This document shows, one piece after another, positions 22,694-34,660 of a stretch of 64,000 bases of DNA. The position numbers and the translations under genes are program-made. The stretch's first letter is position 1, and each line of letters begins with the position of its first letter. Below the pieces are notes generated by a model. That model worked only from the letters and a program-made list of their open reading frames with translations, ran no database searches and was not told the DNA's origin. Origin of the DNA: Macrolepiota albuminosa (Eukaryota > Basidiomycota > Agaricomycetes > Agaricales > Agaricaceae); assembly GCA_027475525.1 (NCBI GenBank), contig JAMWFC010000067.1, forward strand, positions 124,001-188,000, given 5' to 3'.

Positions 22694-25128
22694 TTATCTT
22701 GAGCCTCGACCCATCCAGTGTGCTTTCGGCTTTGAGAAGCCACGTTGTTCATAAGACTTGGAGCGATATCCAGCGTTCTCGTCACTACCGCGGGAATAAC
22801 CACCAGAGCTCTCCCCGTCGCGACCGCGGAATGAGCGATATCCAGAGCCCTCACCATCGCTACTGCGGAATGAGCGATATCCAGAGCCCTCACCATCGCT
22901 ACTGCGGAACGATCGATATCCAGAGCTTTCACCATCGCTACTGCGGAACGATCGATATCCAGAGCTTTCCCCGTCGCGAACGTGGTGTGGACGATATCCG
23001 GAATTCTCACGGTGTGCGCGATATCCATAACTCTCCTCATCACGATTACGGTATGAACCGCTGTGACCACGGTCCCAGATGCCGTGACCGCCCGACATTC
23101 GTCCTCGATCGAACGTCGACTTTCTTTTGTTACCAAAGCTACCGCACATTTTGTGCAGTAGGGTTTCCGAGACAAACGGTGCTCTCGAGAGCCCAAGACC
23201 GTCAGTCGTCCAGTCCTGAAGGCCTTTCAAGACTGATTCAGCGCTCGACCCAAGCACGCTTATCCGAGACAGATAAAAGCCAAGGAGTGACATGAATGTT
23301 TCACTGATTGCCTCGGGGTCCACTTGACTCTTCAGATTGTCGAAGGAGCGGTTGATTTCCTCCACAACCGGTTCAAGTTGCGTCCCAAAGGGTCTCCCAC
23401 GAGAATTGGCAGAAGTGATCTGACCTTTTGATGCGTTGGCAAAGAAGGCATCAGGATCGGAATCATGGGCCTTGGCAAGCTCGACGATTTCTGAAGTCAG
23501 CGTCTCTGTGGATAGCGATTTAAGTGGGACGTTTGAGAGGTTCCTGAGGAAACCTTTCTCGAAAGGTAAAAGGACGAGATCACCGCGACCTTGGGTGCCT
23601 GCGCGGCCTGTACGACCGACACGGTGGATGTACTGCTCTGTCGTGCCAGGGCTACCGACTTGAATGACACGGCTGACACCGGGATAATCTACACCGCGGG
23701 CGGAGACGTCCGATGAGACGAGGATTGAGGCACCATCCTTGTCATTGCGGAAATAACTCGACGCCCTGGTCCGGACTTCCATGGTCTTCCTGGAATGAAT
23801 TTCGTAGAGACGGGTTTGTTTACGTGCGGGAAGAACAGCTCTTAGTTCGCGAAGAAGAGTAGCATACAACTGAGTCATCTTTGTGGTAGGAAGGAAAAGG
23901 ACAATCTTGGAAGCACCGGGGTTAGACAACTGGTCATGAGCGATGAGTCGAACTATATGCGGTATTTGTTCGCTGGCATCGGAAAGAACAGTTGAGTATT
24001 GAGGGACATGTGCATGCACCGGTGATGCATCACTCGCCACACAATTGATGAACTTGTGGGAAGGTGACAGCATCTCTTTAGCAATATCTTGAATAGCACG
24101 AGACACGGTAGCGGAAAAGAGGAAGGTCTGCCTCTCAGGCTTGGGAGTAAGTTCCCTCTCAATGGCGTCAATATCAGGCCTGAAGCCCATATCCAGAAGG
24201 GTGTCAGCTTCGTCCAAGATAAGCTGTTTGCTGTTGAGATCGTGACTGAGTTGGGACGAGAAGAACTTACCACTTGTGTCTGAGAGATGGCTTTTTGTAT
24301 CGTGGGTTCCGTTCCCATCACATCACGAAGACGTCCAGGAGTGGCAACGACGATATCGTTCCGCATTTTGAGGAATTGGTAAACCTGCCTCTTCTTATTC
24401 TCACCACCAACAAAAAGCCTAACCCCGAAATCGCGGTGCTCATGTTCAAGTCTGTCTGTCAAGCGGAGAGCTTCGGTTGCAATCTGTGTAGCCAATTCAC
24501 GAGTGGGACTAATGATGAGTGTGCCGACAGTGTTGCGGGCGAAGCTCGATGCAGCCTTTTTCTCGAATTCCAAGTCACCTTCATTGCCGGCGTCACGTGC
24601 GGCCTCTTTACCGTGTGCTGCAATAGCCTTCAATCGTGCTTCAACAGCAGGAAGAAGGAATCCGAGAGTTTTTCCGGTACCAGTTTTCGCCTTGACAAGT
24701 AGATCGCGAGGGGGGCCTGTAGAGGACTCCTGGGGATCGTATGGTCGCGCGAGCTCCGGGAGGAGAGGGAATACTTGTGCCTGTACGGGTGACATGGTCG
24801 TGATTTTCATACCTTTTATGGCTTTCAGTAGGCCACTGTTAACAATCCCCTCGAGGGTGTCAAACGTAGGCAAAGATTCCTCGGAAGGTTCTTCATCCTC
24901 TTCAGCGAGCGCTGGAGCAGCAGATGCATGTCGAAGGCCTCTTACAACATCTATAGCATTCCCATACTTATCAAAAAGGTAAAAGGTTGGAGCAACGAAC
25001 GTGAACCTACTAGCAATTGGTCCTGCGGTGATTTTAAAGGAACGGTGGGGAAGCGAGACAGAGCCAACTGTTCTTGCAGACTTGAAGAGGCAGGCCTTGA
25101 AAGCCTGGGCCACAAGGGGGGATGCCAT
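22694..25128 (-). CDS. DEAD-box RNA helicase, Mss116-like, with Gly/Arg/Ser/Tyr repeats
   Basis: Two exons, 25128-24271 and 24223-22694, are joined by a 47-bp intron (T-Q-V | L-I-L-D-E-A-D), giving about 795 residues. The helicase core is complete: Q-motif region MSPVQAQVFPLL, motif I KAKTGTGKT, PTREL, TPGR, DEAD, SAT, VSSDVSARGVDYPG and HRVGRTGRAG. The N-terminus (MASPLVAQAFKACLFKSART) is rich in Arg, Ala and Ser without acids, like a mitochondrial presequence, so a mitochondrial Mss116-type role in intron splicing or RNA remodelling is likely. The C-terminus has four 13-residue repeats of the form D-G-E-S/G-S-G-Y-R-S-F-R (22820-22990), a low-complexity RNA-binding tail. The stop is the TAA at 22694-22696. 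Confidence 0.9.
22820..22985 (-). repeat. 39-bp coding tandem repeat in helicase tail
   Basis: Four or so 39-bp units encode the 13-residue Gly/Tyr/Arg repeat. Units differ at several positions (GAATGAGCG versus GAACGATCG), so this is an old, natural repeat. Confidence 0.85.
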
Positions 25129-25601
25129 GGCGAGCTAGGCAGAAGAGCTCGACAAGTCACCAAATACTTGCAGCTGAGAGGAAGATGAACAAAGGAACAG
25201 ACAGACAGAACAGAAAAAAAACTTGATGGCCGAAGTTTATTTTGACACTCCGATTGTCACAACATTACCTAACAACTTCGTTGCTGAAATTACAAGCTTG
25301 GTAGAGATAAAATGAAATAAAGGTCACTAACCACAGTAGTTTATAATCCAGTGTCTTGGACTAATCAACATGATAGTCGCAGTTCTTCAATCATCTATCA
25401 AGTTCCTCGTCGAGAGCGACGGACAATAAGACAATAAGGCGGATCTAACTCGACTGATGGATGACAGATGCAGTGTTGTTTGGTTCAAGAGAGCGACGGA
25501 CAATAAGACAATAAGGCGGATCTAACTCGACTGATGGATGACAGATGCAGTGTTGTTTGGTTCAAGTCCTGCCAATGTGAAGCTCTCTTCCACTGACCAC
25601 G
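25129..25601. other. Divergent promoter region with 77-bp duplication
   Basis: This is the shared upstream region of the helicase (-) and the eIF4E-like gene (+). A third of it is a perfect 77-bp tandem duplication, so its true length is probably about 396 bp. Confidence 0.6.
25412..25566. repeat. Perfect tandem duplication, period 77 bp
   Basis: 25412-25489 equals 25489-25566 (78-bp match, period 77), in the leader of the eIF4E-like gene. Confidence 0.96.
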
Positions 25602-27030
25602 ATGAGCGACGAGGATAAACCTTCTGGTGCTGCCCGCCCGCCTTCTCTTAATCAGTTAGCTGCTCGTATCAACCTTAACGCATCGTCAAACCCGCCAAAC
25701 AACCCGGCACCATCAGCGCCACGTCCACGTCTTGCTGCTTTTGCGGCTTTGCGTGGTGGGTCAGGGTCTTCAGTTTCGTTGGCCTCAACGAACGATTCTG
25801 TGGCAGTCAATGCCCCTTTAACGCGCTCAACCTCACCTTCGGCACTCTCAACCTCGCCCCCGTCTGAGACCGATGGTAGTGAAACCGCAGGCGGGGATCT
25901 TTTGACGACGGAGAAGGTGAAAGAGTTGAATCAGGACCAGCCTTCAGCTGCACAGAAGCGGAAGGTCAAGGTTGGTTACAAGAATATACCCAGTCTCGAC
26001 GCCATTACTGCGCGTCTCGCCAAGACCAGACAGCTGAGCATTGATGGAACTGCAAAGCCTCCTGAACCCGAGATGATTGAGGATCCCAAGACGCCAGGTG
26101 TCCCTATAAAGCCGCCTGAGCATCCATTACAATACCCATGGTATGTTCTCTTCGTCAGCTGCACTGACGAACGCTTGCTTATCCCAGATAATAGGACTAT
26201 ATACCATGATTCCAAATCCAAGTACCCTTACCCGCCGGCGAGTGCGAACGTTCTGGATCCCATCCTCAGTCACCCTCCCGAATCTAATGAGTATGAGGCT
26301 GGCCTTACTGTCATCGGCGAGTTTGACACCGTCGAATCATTCTGTCGGTACTTCAACTGGCTCAAACCACCGTCCAAGCTCGAGCGCAACTCCAACTACC
26401 ATCTCTTCAAGTCCGGCATCAAACCTATGTGGGAAGATGAAGCGAATGCGAATGGTGGCAAGTGGGTACTTACCATGAGGAACAATCCGACGCTGCTTGA
26501 TCGTTGCTGGAGCTGGCTGACGATGGCCCTTGTCGGTGAGGAGCTGGAAGATGGCGATGAGATTTGTGGTGCCGTTGTAAGTTTGAGGAGCAAGGTGGAT
26601 AGGATCCAAGTGTGGACGCGTAGCAAAGATGACGTAGAGAAGTTGAATGCCATAGGAAAGAAACTCGTTGCGCTTCTTGACGTATCCCAGGATGACGGGA
26701 TCGGCCTCGAGTTCCAGGTTCGTCGCGTCCATACATCTGAACTGCTTACCTACTTACTATGCGCGTCCGTAGTACAACACGGAGGATAGACCTCTATCAA
26801 GCAAGTTCATTTCTATACAAGCATTGCCTACCACCTCGTTGCGTTCGACTTTCCAACTAGGAAGTGGATCATCCCTGACCAACTACTTACACGGTCGCTC
26901 TGGCTCTACCGGCGGTTTGCCGGTTGTTAGTCCCACTGATGGACCCAACAGCGCGGGTCTTTTTTCAACGAGTACATTTGGCAGCTTTGGAATAGGGTTG
27001 AGCACTATGAAGGCGAAACGAGGTCTGTGA
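25602..27030 (+). CDS. eIF4E-family cap-binding protein, 4EHP (class II)-like
   Basis: The ATG at 25602 gives MSDEDKPSGAARPPSLNQLA, a long disordered N-terminus (~175 residues) rich in Pro, Ser and Ala. The eIF4E fold starts at HPLQYPW; a short intron (from 26142) joins it to TIYHDSKSKYPYPPA. It continues with IGEFDTVESFCRYFNWLKPP, YHLFKSGIKPMWEDE, GGKWVLTMRNNP, the ICGAVVSLRSKVDRIQVWTR strand and a tail after a second intron (about 26717-26770). Two of the three cap-stacking tryptophan regions are clear (MWEDE and VWTR). The position of the first Trp is replaced by a Tyr-bearing segment, as in class II proteins (4EHP/nCBP). Class II proteins bind the cap and usually repress translation. The N-terminal extension is much longer than in canonical eIF4E. 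Confidence 0.87.
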
Positions 27031-27519
27031 GTAACTGCAGTGAGGTGGGAACTACGTGTATCATAATGTACTATTCTCCGCGACCAGTCTACATGTTTGA
27101 GTCAGTCCCTGTCCTTAGACTCAGCTATCCTAACTCGTGCCATATTAGAGAGTAAACACAGGTAAGCCTGACTGAGTATTATCCGATTTCATGTGAGGAG
27201 GTCTGATAGGTTAGCGAAACCGTACTCCGGCATGAATTCTGTTACTATGTTATTGATATCTACCTACGCTATGAAATAGCTATGGACACATTGCGTGGAT
27301 GAGCCACGGTAGACCTAAAACTAAATCGTATCACTGAGCTATACTACTAAAGGAAAGTGGGGTAACTCTGTTGGGTATATTCCCCTTCGTCCAGCAGCAG
27401 GAAGTTTATTTACATTCCTAACACAATCAATCTGATCGTCCAACCTTGACTTTGTCAGGATGGTTGAGTATATACAGTAGAACTACATCCCGATGCTGGC
27501 CAACGAGCACTGCGGATGA
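27031..27519. other. Intergenic region with dispersed repeat
   Basis: This is 3' space between convergent genes. It includes a degraded repeat (27238-27380) related to 12560-12700. No gene was seen. Confidence 0.5.
27238..27380. repeat. Degraded dispersed repeat, copy 2
   Basis: Matches the repeat at 12560-12700 in order and orientation over blocks GTTACTATGTTA, TATCTACCT, AATAGCTA and AAAGTGGGGTAA. Edges are uncertain. Confidence 0.4.
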
Positions 27520-29266
27520 TTATTTCTCGCGCACTGGCGCTGTTAAAATACCTGAAGTATAACTGGGCGGGGGTAGTTCATCATCGATATCGCATGATGT
27601 ACCGCCAACCACCATCAGCGGCTTCCATGGCTGCTGCTGGGCGTTGCTGGAAGCGCCAGTGGACGGGCCAGGAGTAGCAGATCGTTGTTGGAGAGAAACA
27701 GACGAGTGGTCTACCGAAACGTGTGGTGAATGTTGTGCTGAACGAGAACCAGTGAACGGGACACTGGGTGTCGATGGTCTTCCGGTAGGATTGGTAAATG
27801 GCTGGGAGGAGACGATAGATGTCCCACCAATGCTGGCAGTTTCATGCATAGAAGACTTGGGAGGCTGGAGTCCCGTTTGGGAGCGTAGGGATGGTGATGT
27901 GTGAGAGGTAATGCCAGGTGTTAATGCTCTGGGAATGCCATCCATTGCATAGTTGGTATGATTATATGGCTCTGAATTCGACGGGAAAGTTCGATGCGAA
28001 TGCAAGGAGGAATTGTCGAGTGTGAGGTCACGCGTAAGTGGGACTATGGGATATGGTGTCACGGTGAACGCTGCGTGGACCTTAGGGTCGACGACGGAAG
28101 GGTCTTCTTGATCAGTGCGGCGCCTCTTTTTGTGGCGCATCCGGGCAAACACGAGAGCAACTCCAAGGAGCAAGATAAGAACCAACCCTCCGAGTATACC
28201 ACCAATGATGGATCCGAGAGGAATGGATTTTTCGGAATCGCTAGTTTGGCTAGCAGTTGGGGAAAGGGTGCTAAAAAAACATAATCTTTAAGCGAACAGA
28301 CGTCGGAATCGAGGAACAACGCACACAGTGTAAGAAACAGAAAGTGTGGAGGACACATTATTTGTAGGACTGGAACTAGAAGGAGTGGATATACTTTGGG
28401 ACAAAGAGGTGGTTATAGCTGAACTGGTGATGCTGCTACCAAGACTGGTACTTGGGGCGGCAGTTATGGTAGTGGTATAATAAATTGTGGTGGGGCCGTT
28501 GCTTGCGCTTGTTGAGATACTGGTAGGATCGTTGATGGAAAATGCCTCGCTTTGGTCCCAGATTTCATTGAGATTTTCAACGTTAGTAGCCTGAAGGACG
28601 TAGCCATTGCTGGCAGGACTTGAGTCAGAGGGACATGAGCAGATATTGACAAGATGGCTTACATTGCAGGGACTTGTGGCAGAGGGACTGAAAACGGCTG
28701 TGATAATCCATCGTCATAATAAGTTACGTTAACGAGGACCTCCTTAAGCGGAACGGGTTCGTAATGGGCAAGGACAATAAAGAAATCGACACTAGAAGGC
28801 GAGCATCAATAAGGTATTGAGATGGCCTATGACCCTGTGTTGAACTTACTCTGGTTGTCGTGTCCAGGAGATTTCAATATTCCCTCCTAGGACAAGCAAA
28901 TCCGGAATGAAGCGAATCATCGAGACTGTAGAAGGAATCGCGAAATAATAAGCTTTGAAACACTGAAGGATGAGGATGGCATCGTTTGGCAAGGAAATGA
29001 GACTGACATTTGAATGAACAGTATCGTAAGTCACGAGTCGTGAGCCCAGGGAGGACAAAAGGATATCTTCGTATAAAACAAAATTAGTGGTCGCCGTACG
29101 AAAAATATGAGCGCTCAGCGTGGCGGGGGAATAAGATGTATGAGCAATTGCGTATTGTTCCATAATATGGCATTGAGTGGGTCCATGACCTGATATCCCT
29201 GCGCATTTCCGATTGCAGGAAGACAATAAAAACACTTACTTGTGGATGATAAACCATCCGAGGCAC
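27520..29266 (-). CDS. Single-pass membrane protein with Ser/Thr-rich ectodomain (spliced)
   Basis: The last exon encodes a clear membrane helix (SIIGGILGGLVLILLLGVALVF) followed by a basic stop-transfer ARMRHKKRRR and a ~200-residue Pro/Ser/Thr-rich cytosolic tail ending ILTAPVREK. Upstream exons on the same strand encode an ectodomain-like segment (ATTNFVLYEDILLSSLGS ... IEISWTRQPE), a further segment near 28700-28790 and a Ser/Thr-rich stretch (about 28380-28500) just before the helix. This layout (folded ectodomain, Ser/Thr stalk, one helix, disordered tail) is common in Agaricomycete surface proteins of unknown function. The start is not settled: the first exon may lie upstream of 29266, and no signal peptide was identified. 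Function unknown. Confidence 0.6.
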
Positions 29267-29618
29267 AGCACCACTGTGAGAGTTAGTGACAATATCACCT
29301 AAAGCTTTTGACCTAAAGCTTTCAAATATCGTTTCTTAAAGATGTATTTCCACGAAGATATCTAGGATAACAGAGCAGGTTTTCGGACAACTCGCTTTTC
29401 TGGAATAAAGGCGGCGTGCCTTAGAGAGTAACCTTCATGTAGATCCATCTTGTGGGTCCTAAGTTGTGGGTCCCTAGACCTATCCTGATCGAGATCATCC
29501 TATTGTTCTCTGATCTTAATGAGATGGAGCATGTCCAGCCAAGTATCTGGCCAATATCGCCAATTTTATATGATCGTACAGAGATTACAGGCGATAACCA
29601 CGTCCACTTGAAGGTTTG
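29267..29618. other. Intergenic region
   Basis: No gene was seen. It may contain the unassigned first exon of the membrane protein gene (-). A small direct repeat (ACCTAAAGCTTT, twice) lies near 29298-29320. Confidence 0.4.
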
Positions 29619-31912
29619 CTATCCAGTCCATATCTGTTTCGTCTGACCAACGATAGCTGTGGTAAAAGATGCTCGTAGGAATGCATCACCCACTTGAGAA
29701 ACTTCTATCAACTGATGTAATGGGTTTTGAAGTAGATTATGACGAACCTCGCATACCAATAATCGTGTATCCCGAGGATCAATGATCTCTTCCACTCCAA
29801 ATTTGTTTGCAGTCTTCAAAGGACTTCTCACATCCTCAAATTTTGTCACGAGGTCTGCCATGAGTTTCTCCCGTGCTTCAACAGACTCCTCAGCGTCGAA
29901 ACGACGCTTGTAGGCAGCTTCGATACCACCCTCCAAAGGTAAACTTCCCCAATCCCCTGATGGCCTATACGCAAGATCAAGTGAATGGATGAAAGAGTGG
30001 ATGTACAAATACAGACCAGGCAACCCGTGTCCCGGCCCCGTCTTCTGGATCTGCAAATACACCCCCAGCGACGCCAAAGGCCCTCCGGATAATGACAGTG
30101 TATATTGGTATGTTGGCGTTATATAACGCGGACATTGCAGACGCCCCGTGTCGTATCGTTGCCATCCTTTCAGCAACGGAACCTACATCACCATTGAGCA
30201 GGAAAAGAACCATCAGAAGGAAACCTTGGCCTTGCCCACGGCGAATCCTGGCAAATCGACAAGGTTCAGCAGCGGTAATCTAAAGCAAGCAAGCTCAGAA
30301 GAAAAATCGGCACATAGAAGCAAGTACAAACCCAAAATGATCGCAAAGAGTGGCGAATCGGGCACTCTTTTGGCTCCCCAATGCGTCAATTGCACCTAGA
30401 ATAGTATCATCAATACTCTTGCCAGTTTCAATTTCTAGAGTCTGACCTCCATTTATCAGGCAATCACTGGTGAGAACCCCGACTGGCCTTCCAGCAAGCC
30501 TGGCAAATCCAGTGATGATACACCTTCCCCATATTTTACCTATCTCGAAGAATGTTGAAGATTTAGGATCGTCAACGGACCCATTTGTGTCAACAATCAA
30601 CGAAATGAGCCGACGAACGTCATACGGACGAGAGCGGCGTCTTGGAACAATAGAAAAAAGCTCCTCTTCCCTTCGAGTTGGAGGATCTGCCGATTGGACG
30701 ACAGGCGGCAGCTCGAAAATCGAAGAAGGAAGGTATGAGAGGAACAATGTAATTTGGTCAAAAGCATCCTGCTCTGATTCTGCGACGTTGTCAACGGTCC
30801 CGTTTTGTGCGTGGATTTCCCAGCCACCAAGTGCTTCTTTAGACAGGTCTTCAAATGTTGCTTGTTTGACAACCGGTGGTCCTGCCGCAAACAGCTTCGT
30901 GGAAGAAAGCATGTTCGGAAACCGACTAAGATTTACAGGGGACGGATACATACCTGACTCAGGCCTTTAACCATGACGCTGAGCACAGCTCAAAGTAGGA
31001 CCTTGTTGAGACTTAGAATGAACCTACCTGAAGTGGCTAAGGACAGCCTTTGCAGCAGCAAGGCCGACTACGGGACCCAACAAGGCGGATGCAACTGGTA
31101 CCACTGCCATTGCGTCCATACTGTTTCCGAGGCCAGCCATTCCAGGTATGTAAGTTGCACCAATGGTCAAGTCTGACTGGCAATATTAGTTCAGCAGGGG
31201 ATATGAATCCAGACTCGACGCTTGCATGTTGCGACGCTCCCGCCGCCACTTGAACCATCCAATAGTCGTATCTGTACATGTCATTAGTTATGTCTTGAAA
31301 CGAGCGAAACGATGAAGATACATACCAATGGGACCCGCCATTTCCTGGCAAGAAGCTTGAGATAGATGAGTTGTAAATTGCTAATGAACGAGCTGACTGG
31401 GTACTTCTCCGTATGGGGCTTTCATCTGGATACCTCCGTCTGCATGACCACCTCTCACACTGAAATCGTCTGCTGTCACGAAAACTCTTCGGCCGTTGAT
31501 GCATCCAAAGCCAGTTATAGCGTTCCTACGCAAATGCCATGGGTAATATAAGAAAGAGAAGATCAAAATAACATACGCTGGAGTAAACGACTTGAGAATC
31601 CCAACATGGTCATAGATGGGCTTTCCGGTAATAGACCCAACCTCTGAGAACGAGTTTTTGTCAAGCAACGCTGTAAGTCGCTCTCGTACCCATAGTTTAT
31701 TGTTCACCTTCTGGCGGATGTAACCCGGGTCTTGAAGGTTGGGCTTTCGAATCATCCGTTTCTGTTCCTCAAGCTGTGATAGAGGATGCTAGGATAGCAA
31801 AAGTCAGAAAGACGAAGTCCGAGTTACTGAAAGAATCACATACCGCCCAGCTTGATGTATCACCCGTCCTATCTTTCACGTCGTCTTTACCACTAGAAGA
31901 GTCAGAGGGCAT
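29619..31912 (-). CDS. Acyl-CoA carboxylase carboxyltransferase (beta) subunit (spliced)
   Basis: This is the carboxyltransferase half of a biotin-dependent acyl-CoA carboxylase. Exons read in order: RKPNLQDPGYIRQKVNNKLW, VRERLTALLDKNSFSEVGSI, ITGFGCINGRRVFVTADDFS plus RGGHADG, then IRLLDGSSGGGSVA, TIGATYIPGMAGLGNSMDAM, GPVVGLAAAKAVL, a central block with LGGWEIH and FARLAGRPVGVLTS, LPLLNLVDLPGFAVG, ATIRHGASAMSALYNANIP, VIIRRAFGVAGG, PSGDWGSLPLEGGIEAAYKR and the end IDPRDTRLL. These are the oxyanion-hole and acyl-CoA-binding motifs of the propionyl/methylcrotonyl-CoA carboxylase beta family. The ATG at 31912 (MPSDSSSGKDD) is the best start seen and gives no mitochondrial presequence. The alpha subunit starts only 170 bp away, divergently, so the two are surely partners. 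Acyl-CoA specificity is not readable. Confidence 0.85.
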
Positions 31913-32082
31913 TTGTGAGTTTGGATACACTGGATCGCGACCCCGTGTTCTAAATTCCAATCAAGCGGGAAGGTCACGATGTCAATCTGATTCGGCTACA
32001 AAAGCAACCGATGAGTTTCTCATGAGGTTCCACAGTCTAAAAAGTGATCTATTGCTGTGAAGAAGACTAGCATTTTACTGAG
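31913..32082. promoter_or_regulatory. Compact bidirectional promoter of the carboxylase pair
   Basis: Only 170 bp separate the two proposed start codons, and no other gene fits between. Shared control of the two subunits is the natural inference. Confidence 0.55.
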
Positions 32083-34383
32083 ATGCCTAGGCCCAAGGTT
32101 CTTGTAGCAAATCGAGGAGAAAGTAGGAAAAACAAACAACTTATCATCAACAAACACTCATAATGTTACTTCCCTCAAAGTCGCAATTCGAGTTCTTCGC
32201 TCTGCTGCAGAATTAGGTTGGGCTACGGCTACGATATATACTGACAAAGACAAAAGCCATGCCTCCTTTGCTGATGAAGCCGTGAAGCTTGATGATGTCG
32301 CCGACTATATGGACGTTGGGAAGATTGTTGCCCTGGCTCAGAGGTACGTCGTCCAAGTGAATAGGCACACCGAAATTATGTGAATGATCATGCCCAAAGG
32401 CTGAAATGCACTCACGTACACCCAGGTTATGGATTTTTGAGTGAAAATCCAGCTCTTGCATCAGCATTGCCAGTTCGTATTGTGTTCATAGGCCCCTCGA
32501 TTGAGACGCTCCGCATATCTTCCGACAAACTTCTCTCTCGCGCGCTCGCGACTTCCCTAGCGGTGAAAGTAGCTGCAGGCTGCGATGTGTCTTCTAGTGA
32601 AGATATTCGCGCCTTTGCACATGCGAAAGGTTTACCCGTCATGATCAAGGCTCTAGACGGAGGAGGCGGTAGGGGTATTAGATTAGTGAATAGTCTGGAT
32701 GAGATTGAAGAGGCATTTAAGCGGTATGCATTTGCAATGGTCTTGCAATCAATCTCACAACATTGTTTGTCTTTCAGTTGTCTGGGTGAATCTCCATCAC
32801 GTCGGATATTCGTAGAACAAGCTTTGACTGGGCTAATCTGGAAACATGTCGAGATTCAGATCATCGGAGATGGTACGGGAGCCGTGACACATCTTTGGGA
32901 GCGTGATTGTAGTGTGCAACGAAGGTCAGTCTACCATACAATGTATTATTTTGTTGTGTTCATTTTTCTCTAGATTTCAAAAAATTGTCGAGGTTTGAGC
33001 ATTCCACCATGTCCATCAGATTAAATCTAATTTAAAGATATTGTAGATTGCTCCATCGAGACTTCCTCTGTCTGTCATTAGGACACTGGTAGAGTCTTCA
33101 GTGAAAATGGCAAGGCATTTAAAGTATCAAGGGTTGGGCACATTCGAATACCTCGTGAATACCCAGACGTTAGATTGGGTTTTCTTAGAGATCAATCCGA
33201 GAGTCCAGGTAGAGCACACAATCACCGGTAATATTCCCGTGTCCTGAATGTCAATTGCAGGGCTGAACTTGCTGTAGAGGAAATCACGGGTGTCGACCTC
33301 GTTCAGACACAATTGCTTCTCTTCAGCTCCTCTCCAACGTTGGATTCCTTGTCCCTCCCAAGCTTTCCTACTCGACCTAATAGTTTTGCCATACAGCTAC
33401 GTCTGACTGCGGAAGACCCATCGCAATCTTTCAAACTCTCTGTAGGTGCCGTGAAGCCAAGCGATATCAACTGGCCATCCGGTCGTGGTGTTCGGATTGA
33501 TACATGGCTTTCAGACGGCCCATATTCCAGCGATGATCCTCCTGTATGGACTGTCAGTTCAGACTTTGATTCTTTGCTCGCCAAGGTCATAGTTAGTGGA
33601 CGAACATTTGAAGAGGCGACTCAAAGAGGCTTGCGTGCCCTACGAGAGCTCCGGATCCGCGGCTCCATATGTACAAATCGTGATCTCCTTCTTGGAGTCG
33701 TGAGCCATCCGGATTGGCTTACAGATAGTATAGATACCTCATGGCTCGAGCGAAATCTTGAACTAGTTCTCAGACAAGGTCAATCTGCTTTGACATCTGC
33801 TCCACGTCAACTAAGTCTGTCAAACCCAACGAGTTCAAACCCTCAGAGTAATGTTCATTCGACGCCCAATGTCTTTATACAGCCAGGGACTGTCTTCCAC
33901 CTGACACTGTCACCTTCGAACGCGCAGTCCCCCTCGAAACACAATCTAGTTCTTTCCTCCATATTTGAGAACGATCTGCCTGCCCGACTTTCAGGCGTCC
34001 TTCAGACGTCGTTCTCTTCAACACCACTACAGTTTTCGTTGTCACAGTCTACGTCTGTTGCTATATCTACATCCGCTTTTGAGCTCGCCAATCCAAATGA
34101 TGAAGCTCACGTTGCATCGCCATTGACTGGAAAAGTTGTAGAGCTCCACCCAGCTTTGCAAGCCACCAAGAACAACGGACCCAAGGGCGATCGTTTTGTC
34201 AGAAAAGGAGAAACGTTGCTCGTCCTCAGTGTCATGAAGATGGAGAATATTGTGCGAGCTCCCTATGATGGATATATAGAACGGGTGGGGAAGGGAGTAC
34301 AAACTGGAGCTGTCCTTGGTGAAGGGATGCTTGTTTGTGTCTTGGCGGATGCTACGAATGTTGGATTCACAAGCAGATTATAA
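32083..34383 (+). CDS. Acyl-CoA carboxylase biotin carboxylase/biotin carrier (alpha) subunit (spliced)
   Basis: The ATG at 32083 gives MPRPKVLVANRGE, directly at the first strand of the biotin carboxylase domain. Exons then read IAIRVLRSAAELGWATATIY, HVHPGYGFLSENPALASAL, FIGPS, the ATP-grasp glycine loop VMIKALDGGGGRGIR, FVEQALTGLIWKHVEIQIIG and ERDCSVQRRFQKIVE. An intron then skips an in-frame TGA near 32997, leading to IAPS and FLEINPRVQVEHTIT. A degenerate linker follows, then the biotinyl domain with the biotin lysine in VMKMEN and the end GMLVCVLADATNVGFTSRL. All catalytic regions are present. Two points are odd: there is no mitochondrial presequence, and the last three residues are SRL, a PTS1-type peroxisomal signal. 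It is paired head to head with the beta subunit gene. Confidence 0.88.
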
Positions 34384-34660
34384 CAAAGAACAGAGATAAA
34401 ACATATCGTGAATAAATTGTTTTGAAGTTCAGACGGATATATCATCGTCGGTTTGATCGCCAACTGTACAATGCTGCGGTCACATGATTTCGAATTTCTA
34501 TTGTTCCCTGCCAGTGCTGTGGCCAGAGAGGTGAACAAAAAAAAGCCAAATGGATACGATGGCCTTGTTTCGTTACCCGTTTCCATCAGCCCACTCGTTC
34601 TCTTCTCTCTTTCTACGACCTTTGACGAGTCTCTTTGATTACATCTAGTACGTATACGCT

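Noticed and set aside
22820..22985. CRISPR-like or artefactual repeat
   Set aside because: The units are in-frame 39-bp coding repeats with natural divergence, without spacers.
31776..32060. 94-residue + strand frame before the carboxylase alpha gene
   Set aside because: It is antisense to the first exons of the beta subunit and has no domain.
32997..32999. In-frame TGA in the carboxylase alpha gene as a disabling stop
   Set aside because: It lies just inside an intron. Splicing from GTTTGAGC to TTGTAG restores the expected biotin carboxylase sequence (IVE to IAPS).
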